Shown: piece by piece, positions 57,036 through 64,000 of the stretch
How the letters are laid out: each line of letters begins with the position of its first letter
Numbering within the stretch: position 1 is the first letter of the stretch
NCBI GenBank assembly: GCA_009363875.1
Contig: CM018696.1
Coordinates: 20,163,475-20,227,474 of the forward strand
Length of the DNA: 64,000 nucleotides
Direction: 5' to 3'
Source: Mikania micrantha
Taxonomy: Eukaryota; Streptophyta; Magnoliopsida; Asterales; Asteraceae
Translations under genes and position numbers: made by a program
Notes under the pieces: model-generated
Databases searched by the model: none
Told to the model about the DNA's origin: nothing
What the model saw: the letters and a program-made list of their open reading frames with translations, nothing else

Positions 57036-58118
57036 CGAGACCCAAGCTGTGCAACCCCCCTAACTTCAGTTTTAAGGCTATGGTTCCCACATGTTCCTAC
57101 GACACTATAGCAAAATTTTGTGCAAACCCTAAGGGTCAAAGTGGGTTATAACCGGTTTCAAGGGGGTTTGAACCTAAGGGTTTGAAAACCCTAAAAATCG
57201 CACACAAAACCTCATTTTTACCTCGAATCTGTCGGTTGGAAGCTTAGATCGGTTGTACTTCTTTGATCTACAAGCTATGGTGGTCGTTTAGACACCAAGA
57301 ACTCAAGATTTCATGAAGAGATGGGTGAGAAATCTTAGAGAGAAGGTAGAGAGTTCTAGAGAGAGAGAGTGACGAAAATTTCTTGAATAAATTGGGTAGG
57401 TGATGGTGGTTGTGGCTGATAGTTGTGGCACAAATGCCACAATAAATGATTCAAAAATACCCGGGTTCGTTCGGTTTTGCTTGATTTCGCGTAGAAGTGT
57501 CGGTTTTTCGTCGTTTTCGTAACGAAACGACTCGGTTTTAACATAAGGTTAATAAAATTATTTTAGGTGGTTATTCCTAGTAAATTAACAAAATATCTTT
57601 TATTTATTTTAAATTTTCAAAAATATTTAATTAACAGTTTAAAATCGAATCGTACAGTCGTCGCGCGTATTCGTTCGAATCGCCACCCGTACGAACACGA
57701 CGATAAATATACTTGTCAATATTGTTTTCTAATTATCGGATATCATTCAGAACGTTAAACTTTCAGATTTATTCGTACAGATCGTCACCTATACGAATAA
57801 TCTGTCGGTTTAGCATTCACATAACGACATCTGTGTTGTTTTGTTCTGTTAAGCCTCACATACGTTTATACATAATAAAAGCCTAACAATAAATCATGTG
57901 ATGGTTCTGTATCGCCAGATAATTATCTGATTGATGAACCATAGTTATGAACTTTGTTTTCTGAACTGATTCTGAATTTGCTCGTCGATGACATGAAATG
58001 ATAATGAAACATGATGTGAATATGACATGCAATGAAACACATATAGTTCGTACCTGATTACTGTTCGTGTTACTGTTGAGATCACTGCTCCGGTGACGTT
58101 TTCGGCACTGATGTTACA

Positions 58119-58445
58119 CATGGGCTGGGTTAATTACATTTTCTATAAATGCTAATCGCATATTACGTGTAGAAGATCCAATCAGTGAAAAAATCATGAG
58201 CTGAACTTTATATATAAACAATTACGACACATATATGTGTCACATATAAGTAGCATATATACGACACGTATAATGCTATACGTGTATATAATATATACCT
58301 ACACTAAAAGTACATGTTTTATATGCCGTCTTCAATGTTTTGAGTATTCTTTACGAGTACTAAAATAAGTCTCCGTACATATAAAAATTTATAAATCATT
58401 GATAGTTGTTAAAAAAAAAGTCAATACACACACACACACACATAA
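58119..58445. other. Gene-free stretch with CA microsatellite
   Basis: AT-rich sequence between solo LTR no. 3 and the inverted-repeat element; a short (CA)n run at 58427-58441. Nothing else seen. Confidence 0.45.
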
Positions 58446-60021
58446 GGGATGGAATTTTTAATAACCCATAAAATTTGCTACAACCAAATAACTATCATCC
58501 AATACTTAATTTCAAAAGTAAGTGCATAGGATCGCGACACATGTCATTATTATTATTTTAATATAAAAGAGCATTTAGGACATTTTGTTATCACTCAAAA
58601 TGCTAGAATTAAAATGGTAGTGACAAGTGTCACATCTAATATATTTTAATAAATCTAATTTTTTATATAAAGTTTACCCCTTATTTTTTTAAACATTCAT
58701 AACTTTTTTACACTATATTATTTTTTTTAAAAAATTGCACGATTATACTCGTCTCATTTTCTCTTTAATTTTGTTACAGTCTCTACTAGTTTTTTTTTTT
58801 TTTAATTTTGTATGATGTCATTTATTTACATCATTGTAACAAACTTAAAGATAACAAATTAATTTGAAATTTTTTTTAACAATGGTAAATTACAGTAATG
58901 CAATTAACGTTGATGTAATTTACAGTGATGTAACACATTATCTACAGAGATGTAACTTATTATTTATAGTGATGCAAAATTTCTTTTTAATTCCGTTTTA
59001 ATCTATACTAGTTTTTTAATATTCTTTTCCAATTATCTCGTTTTGCATTGATGTAACGAACATAAACATAATACATTATTTCAAAATTTTTCCTAACAAT
59101 GGTAATTAAAGTAATGTAACACAAAATAAAGTAATTTACAATGACATAATTAGCGATGCCGTAACATATTATTTACAGTGATGTAATTTTATCGTTGATT
59201 CCGTTATAATCTTAACTATTTTTTTATTTTTTTCCCATTGTCCAATTTTTACATCAATGTAACGAGCATAAATATAACACATTGTTTTGATTTTTTTCTA
59301 ACAACGATAAATTACAGTGATGTAATAGAACACATTATTTTGATTTTTTCTCTAACAATGATAATTACAGTGATGTAATTTACCATTGTTAAAAAAAATT
59401 CAAATTAATTTGTTGTATTTAAGCTTGTTACAATTAGGGATGAACAAAAAAGCCAAAAAAATGAACCGAAACCGAATCAACCGAAAAAACCGAACCGGAA
59501 ACGAATTAACCGAAAAAACCGAACCGAAACCGAATTAACTGAAAAAAACCGAACCGAATGGTTCGTAATAACTAAAAACCGTCTATGTCGGTTTCGATTT
59601 CAGTTTTTGCCAAAAATTGAACCGAACCGAACCGAGCACACCCATAGTTACAATGATCTAAATACGGAGCATTTAAAAAAAACTAGTTAAGCCAATAACG
59701 GAATTAAAGAAAAAAATGAGACGAGTATAATGGTTCCAATTTTTTTAAAAAATAATATAATATAAAAAAGTTATTAATGTTTAAAAAAGAAGGATGTAAA
59801 CTTTATATAAAAAATTAGATTTATTAAAATATATTAGATGATGACACTTGTCACCAGCATATTAATTCTAGTTTTTTGATTGGTCACAAAATGTCCTAAA
59901 TGCCCCCATATTAAAAAAAATACACGTGCCACAATCCTATGCACTTACTTTTTAAAGTAACCATTGGATGATAGTTATTTGGTTGTAGCAAAAGATAAGG
60001 GTAATTTTTTTAACCTCTCCC
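58446..60021. mobile_element. TA-flanked inverted-repeat element, second copy
   Basis: Ends GGGATGGAATTTTTAATAACCC and GGGTAATTTTTTTAACCTCTCCC are inverted versions, and TTTGCTACAACCAAATAACTA at the left recurs as TAGTTATTTGGTTGTAGCAAA at the right. The flanks are TA next to CA/TA microsatellites. The interior has many TTACAGTGATGTAA words, as in the element at 40.7 kb. It contains the hAT MITE at 59435-59646. It is non-coding and large for a MITE. The superfamily is uncertain: a TA target fits Tc1/mariner-like or microsatellite-seeking elements. Confidence 0.8.
59435..59646. mobile_element. 212-bp hAT MITE, TSD GTTACAAT
   Basis: Begins TAGGGATGAACAAAA, ends CCGAGCACACCCATA, with an 8-bp perfect duplication GTTACAAT (59427-59434 and 59647-59654). 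Removing it restores GTTACAATGATCTAAATA, matching GTTACAATGATGTAAATA of the related element at 41.45 kb. The interior is a run of AACCGAAACCGAA words. Confidence 0.9.
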
Positions 60022-60702
60022 TATACACACAGATATATATATATATATATATATATAAAATAAAAATAAAATATATGTAGCAAAATCATGTTTTTTACGA
60101 CACGTGTATGAGACCAATCATTATTAAATCAGCCTTATGTCAGTATGGTTTTAAAACGAAAAAGTTATGTGTGTAAATAATGAAACGCAAAGTAAATGAA
60201 TGATGAAACATTCGATTGGGTTGTGCTATTTTTTTTATAGATTCGTTAAAAAATTTAACATTTTTTATTTTAAAAATATATAATAAATACCAAAATTTGT
60301 GATACCCTTTTCTCTGTTTATTGGGTATTTCGAGAACGAGTGTTATATCGCAGAAGCATAAGTTATTTAGCAAAATCAAATTTCTCATCACGAATTCTAT
60401 ACAATAAAATCATACAAAATCCACTCAAAAATGTTAAAAAAATAATAGAAAAAATTACTTACAAAATCATTCTCACCTGCATTCAATCGATTAAATTAAA
60501 ACAAAAACTCAAATCTCTAAACAAATTTCTCAAATTTAATAATAAATAAATTTCACAATTTTAATGTCCTCATCTATGTTTACTACTTCTCAAAGTTAAA
60601 AATACTTCCGGTGGTCGAAGCCTAAATTATCAAAACATCACTATTTCTTTTCTTGTCTATAATAAACTAAAATCACTATTGATTTTCTCTATTTTTTTGT
60701 AG
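60022..60702. other. Gene-free stretch with repeat remnant
   Basis: TA microsatellite (60036-60057), then AT-rich DNA. The segment 60345-60470 shares GCAGAAGCATAAGTT and following words with 53945-54100. Overlapping reading frames at 60140-60549 are low-complexity Lys/Asn/Ile translations; not called. Confidence 0.4.
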
Positions 60703-60881
60703 TTCCTAGGTGAACCAAAAAGACGGCTGCACTAAACTTGGTTTCTGATTCGTAGATGAACCAAAAAGATGGCTGCACTATTCATTTTTCAAGGCTTTCT
60801 AATTCGTAGGTGAATTAAAAAGACGGCTGCAATAATCATTTTTTTATGGCTTTCAATATATATATATATATATATATATAG
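60703..60881. repeat. Three-copy tandem repeat and TA tract
   Basis: The unit CGTAGGTGAACCAAAAAGACGGCTGCACTA with a variable tail occurs at about 60705, 60752 and 60813. A (TA)n tract (60856-60881) follows, and a new sequence starting GGGATGTTCAATTAAGAATC begins directly after it, as other TA-inserted elements here do. Confidence 0.6.
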
Positions 60882-62256
60882 GGATGTTCAATTAAGAATC
60901 TTTCTTGCTTAAGAACTAAATGAACCATTTTAATCCCAAGTTTAAAGAGTATAATGGTAACTTCTCTTACTGATCGATGTCGAACGATCAATCAACAGAT
61001 GAGTCTAAAACCCATGTCTTAACTAGTAAAGATAAGTGAGGTATCGTATCCACACGGATCAGTGGAAAGTGCTAATTGTTTACCAATAATTAGACTAGTT
61101 TAAGAAAATGAAAATAGAGATTTAGTTTGAATTAACAACGCTATTGTAAAGCAATGAATTTGATTTTGGATTTAAAAGCACTTAACACAAATGCTATTTG
61201 TTTACCAATAACTTAAGTAGTTTAAGAAATTGAAAATAGAGATTTGGTTTGAATTAACAACACTATTGTAAAGCAATGAATTTGATTTTGGATTTAAAAA
61301 GCACTTAACACAAAATGATTACTTCAGGTTTTAGGTGAAAGATCAAAATGTTTATATCAAACTTGGATAGAATTTAGATAAACACAATTATTTACTTGGT
61401 TTAATCGAAGTGTCAAAATGGAACAAACGTTTAAAGACTTGTTTATTTACACAATTTCCAATCTAATTACAACAAGCAACTTGCAAATACCAATGAGTTC
61501 AAGATGCAAGGAAACCGAAAACTGATGGCAACACAAAATTACTCAATCATAAATAAACTTTTTAAATCAAACAACCCAATGTAAAATTCGCGCTCTGACA
61601 ATAAGAACAATCCAAACAACTAAGTTCAAACGTAAATCAAAGCTTGCTTACTAACCCAAGTGCTCGGAAGCAATCACAAAGAAACTAGCCTCGCATGGTT
61701 GAAATTGAATTTATCGTGGTGCTCGTTGATGTGGATGATCGGATCTTGAATTGATGTTAGTTGGAATCTTCGGGATGATAAAAACTTCTTAAAAGTGCCC
61801 AAAAACCTTGAAAAACCGCCCCTAGTGCTTGAAAAGTCAGAACCCCTAATTTTGGGATGAAACTCCCTTTTTGTAGGTCTGGCCGCTGCATTTACAAAGC
61901 CCAAATCTAACTAGACCGTAAGTTAAGGCCTCCAGACTGTAGCTTACGACCTCCTTACATCCTTCCCCAACTACTTAGTTTAGTAAACTCATGTTTGCCT
62001 TGCATGAAATTATTTGTCTATACGGGTTTTTATGTCTATGTGTGTGTGTACACACACACATATATATCAGGGTCGTTTGGATCTCTTAGGCTTGGGTTCA
62101 AATCTCTACTCCACCATTTTTTGTCATTTTCTTCATTTTAAATTTGTATTTTCCTTTTTACAACCCTTTGTTTTTTTTCATCATTTTTCATTTTCATTTT
62201 CATTTTTTTCTTTCTTTTTTTTACACACCGTCGTTAACAAATTGCTCACCCGCAGA
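60882..62256 (-). mobile_element. Athila-like LTR fragment and flanks
   Basis: TAAGTGAGGTATCGTATCCACACGGA (61034-61060) resembles the stretch near 10800-10850 (GTACCTATCGTATAG ... CCGTGGACAC), and the tail at 61915-61960 has paired words CCGTAAGTTAAGGCC and CTGTAGCTTACGACC like the word arrays of other LTRs. Minus orientation is inferred. A 122-bp direct duplication lies at about 61071-61192 and 61193-61315. The first 100 bp (60882-60985) may belong to a TA-inserted element cut by this LTR. The part after 62010 has CA/TA microsatellites and T-rich DNA. No gene; ends undefined. Confidence 0.4.
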
Positions 62257-62795
62257 TAGGAGTGTTCGCGGTCCGGTTTTTACGGTTTTTAAGTGGAACC
62301 GCAACCGAACCGTTAACAACGGTTTTTGAACAATGAAAACCAAAACCGAACCATTCAAAATAAAAACCGAACCATACGGTTTGGTTTACGGTTTGAGATT
62401 TTGATCCCGTTAAAAATAAAATTGAATCAAAACAAACCTTTATAGTTGAACACAGAGTATTTACACCAAGTCCATATTTACTTTTTAAATCTCGAATAAA
62501 TCAAGAACTTAATATGTGCATACACACAAATATAAACATATATATATGTATATACCGATATATCTATGTGTATATGCGTATATCTATATTTATATATACG
62601 CGTGAACACACATGTACAGTCCGGTCCGGTTTTTTATGACCAGTTTTTTATTAAAACCGTGAACCAAACCGTTTATTACGGTTTTAAACTTTTGAAATCG
62701 AACGACCGAGTGTTTGAAAAAAAACAACCGTAAAACCGAACCGATAAACGGTTTGGGCGGTTTCACGGTTTGAAACCGGACCGTGAACACCCCTA
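62257..62795. mobile_element. hAT-type MITE, TSD CCCGCAGA/CCCACAAA
   Basis: A 539-bp element with ends TAGGAGTGTTCGCGGTCCGG and CCGGACCGTGAACACCCCTA and an 8-bp duplication with two G/A differences (62249-62256 and 62796-62803). Subterminal words GGTTTTTACGGTTTTTAAG and AAACCGTTTATTACGG repeat in both orientations; the centre is TA/CA-rich. No coding capacity. Confidence 0.85.
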
Positions 62796-62803
62796 CCCAC
62801 AAA

Positions 62804-63241
62804 AAGTCACCGTCATCATAATTGATCTCTAAACTTTAAATCTTCGTCCTATGTTTTCGGAGTTATCACTTTCACCTCCTCAATTTTTTTGAACATTTTA
62901 TAAAGTGTTACTTTAACTACCTCATGTTTCTAAAATTCTAATTTACCTCTTTTGTTTATTGACTAAAAATAATAATTTCTTACGTGCTTATTTTTATGTA
63001 AGATTCCGTATAAATCTGTGTTGATACATGTTCTGATGTAAAAAATTTTCAAAAACAAGTCCGGTCAAATATAGTACGTTTTTGTACCAATTTTTATATA
63101 TGTTTTATGTTGGTTTACGTTTCAACATAAATTCTTTAGGAGATGGATTGAGTCAAATATATTACGTTTTCATTTGTCGAAATACATTCCGAGTCTTTTA
63201 CGTTTTGATACCGCCGCAACGCGCGGCACGTAGTTTACTAG
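62804..63241 (+). mobile_element. Helitron-like 3' end
   Basis: GCCGCAACGCGCGGC (about 63212-63226) forms a short hairpin, followed 11 bases later by CTAG at 63238-63241 with T next. A GC-rich hairpin shortly before a CTRR end at a T is the Helitron 3' signature. The preceding AT-rich part (TTTTACGTTTTGATACC) is usual. I did not identify the TC start, so the left limit is only the end of the neighbouring MITE's duplication. Confidence 0.45.
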
Positions 63242-63375
63242 TTTTTTATAATTTTAAATTTTTTTACAAGATTTTCTTTTTAATTTCTTTTGTTTTATTT
63301 TGGTTTTAAAAAAGGGGGCAAAAAAAGGGCAACAATCGAACTTTCAACCGACGAAGTTCGATTTCTTAAGGAAGA

Positions 63376-63522
63376 ATGGCGGCAATCTTATCCTTCGCTA
63401 CATTCCCAATCGGTCTCAGTGTGATTAAACCTTCAACTAAAACCCTACTTCCATTACAGTCAAGCTCTCGAATCACCATACCTAACAACCATCAACATTC
63501 TGCTCCTTTGTTTCTTCCAGAG
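63376..63522 (+). CDS. Probable first exon of a nuclear gene, plastid-targeted
   Basis: ATG at 63376 in good plant context (AAGAATGGCG). 49 codons: MAAILSFATFPIGLSVIKPS, then Ser/Thr/Leu-rich sequence ending PLFLPE, directly before GTTCGAATCC, a possible splice donor. High Ser/Thr, few acidic residues and an MAA start are typical of chloroplast transit peptides. After about 160 bp of T-rich sequence an acceptor lies at TTTTTTGCAG (63682), but in that phase the next codons reach TAG quickly. Using AAAAG (63687) instead gives KLDIRGEIRLEPPQALICIK. The rest of the gene is beyond the window or lost. I cannot name it. Confidence 0.55.
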
Positions 63523-64000
63523 GTTCGAATCCATGATTTGCTCTCTCCTTAGATTCATTGTGATTTTGATATATAATTCAACACAAGTTGCTAAAAATTT
63601 GTTCATTTATCTGATTGAAACTCTGTTTTTCATCACGTAATTTGTGGATTTTGAACCCTGATGGATTTTTTTTTTTTTGCAGAAAAGAAATTAGATATTA
63701 GGGGCGAAATTCGTTTAGAGCCCCCCCAAGCTTTGATTTGTATAAAATTAATGATTGAGAGAGAATTATCAATTTGAAATGTAGCATTGTAGTTGATATT
63801 CTATAAATCATTCCAGTCACAAAATTGATCCTAATTTACCCTTGCAAAGTTAAAAATGTTACCAGGGTTATAGAATGTAGAGTGAAACCAAGCTCTTTGT
63901 TCAAATTACTACCTAAATAAAACATGTAAATTACTCAAATAAAAAATTCACATGTTTTTACAATACAAACGAAATAAATCATATCATCATCATCGTACTT
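63523..64000 (+). other. Probable intron 1 and following sequence
   Basis: T-rich intron-like DNA to about 63682-63687, a short possible exon (ending at TGA near 63775), then AT-rich DNA with no further exon recognised up to the window end. Confidence 0.35.

Larger units (their letters stand above)
54203..58118 (-). mobile_element. Giant solo LTR no. 3 (3.9 kb), TSD CCTGG/CATGG
   Basis: A 3916-bp sequence starting TGTCACACCCCGAGCCGG and ending GGCACTGATGTTACA on the plus strand, flanked by CCTGG (54198-54202) and CATGG (58119-58123), a 5-bp duplication with one difference. It parallels LTR no. 1 along its length (GTCGGGCGGAATG; GGGCATATGCAAGGGTCGAG; CTTCTCAGCCCCGCGTTT; GTACGAACACGACGATAA). 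Minus orientation is supported by the TGTAACATCAG start and a CT-rich leader (about 57310-57370). A segment of about 224 bp is duplicated (near 54690 and 54914). No coding capacity. Confidence 0.83.

Noticed and set aside
56718..57110. Overlapping frames of 86-107 codons
   Set aside because: Products of the CCGAAT word array in solo LTR no. 3.
54203..58118. Complete element with its own internal LTR pair
   Set aside because: The only internal duplication (about 224 bp near 54690 and 54914) is not terminal, and the outer ends match a single LTR.
1..64000. Bacterial or viral genome reading
   Set aside because: No operons, ribosome binding sites or intact viral genes; introns, LTR and MITE target duplications and plastid DNA point to a plant nucleus.
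1..64000. tRNA, rRNA or other RNA genes
   Set aside because: I saw no cloverleaf-like A/B box pair or rRNA sequence by eye; a covariance-model search would be needed to exclude them.

Overview
The window is repeat-rich nuclear DNA of a flowering plant. The evidence is a degraded plastid atpA-atpF insertion, Athila and Tekay-type Ty3/gypsy retrotransposons, CACTA, MULE, hAT, Tourist and Helitron-type DNA elements, spliced genes with plant introns, and one small nuclear gene. An Asteraceae-like eudicot is my guess from the overall repeat character; nothing in the window proves the family. Almost every long reading frame is a decayed transposon gene, and host coding sequence amounts to one 169-codon gene (36.86-37.37 kb) and one probable first exon at the right edge (63.38 kb).

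Layout, left to right. 1-996: nuclear plastid DNA (atpA and atpF, minus strand, both frameshifted). 1.4-2.2 kb: AT-rich element with 43-bp repeats. About 2.4-10.24 kb: a large LTR (plus strand) split by a 4.1-kb solo LTR (3887-8028, TSD GCCGA). About 10.77-21.73 kb: an Athila element on the minus strand (gag, protease, RT, RNase H, integrase, env-like ORF) with a Tourist MITE inside. 22.5-25.5 kb: decayed LTR-like DNA holding a 400-bp near-perfect foldback. 26.06 to about 34.5 kb: one end of a CACTA element with a multi-exon gene for a C48 (ULP1-like) peptidase, split by a 4.5-kb solo LTR (27639-32120, TSD GGTTG) and by a palindrome-rich element (33.13-34.10 kb). 34.82-35.35 kb: hAT MITE. 36.86-37.37 kb: host gene. 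37.75-38.51 kb: hAT element. 38.585-46.06 kb: 5'-truncated Tekay element (3' LTR plus pol). 46.06-47.79 kb: a second Athila fragment with an env-like ORF. 47.84-52.27 kb: a MULE transposase with a C-terminal OTU protease domain, split by a 1.7-kb solo Athila-type LTR (TSD GTTGT). 54.2-58.12 kb: third giant solo LTR. 58.45-60.02 kb: TA-flanked inverted-repeat element holding a 212-bp hAT MITE. 61-62 kb: Athila-like LTR fragment. 62.26-62.80 kb: hAT MITE. 63.24 kb: Helitron-like 3' end. 63.38 kb: probable first exon of a host gene.

The order of insertion can often be read directly. Each of three solo LTRs lies inside an older element and is bounded by a 5-bp target duplication: one in a Tekay-type LTR, one in the CACTA peptidase gene, one in the MULE transposase. 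A fourth, at 54 kb, has a 5-bp duplication with one mismatch. The most unusual theme is that LTR families here carry interspersed (not tandem) arrays of short GC-rich, often near-palindromic words: GCACGGTCGTGC, GACGGGCCGT, GGCGGTACGCC, GCATAGCCTAGC, CCGAAT, CGAACC, GGCCCA. They sit at recurring places: in the pol-env spacer of both Athila elements, and a few hundred bases downstream of the promoter-like region of the 4-kb LTRs. The word differs from copy to copy while the place is kept. This is the best candidate for something undescribed.
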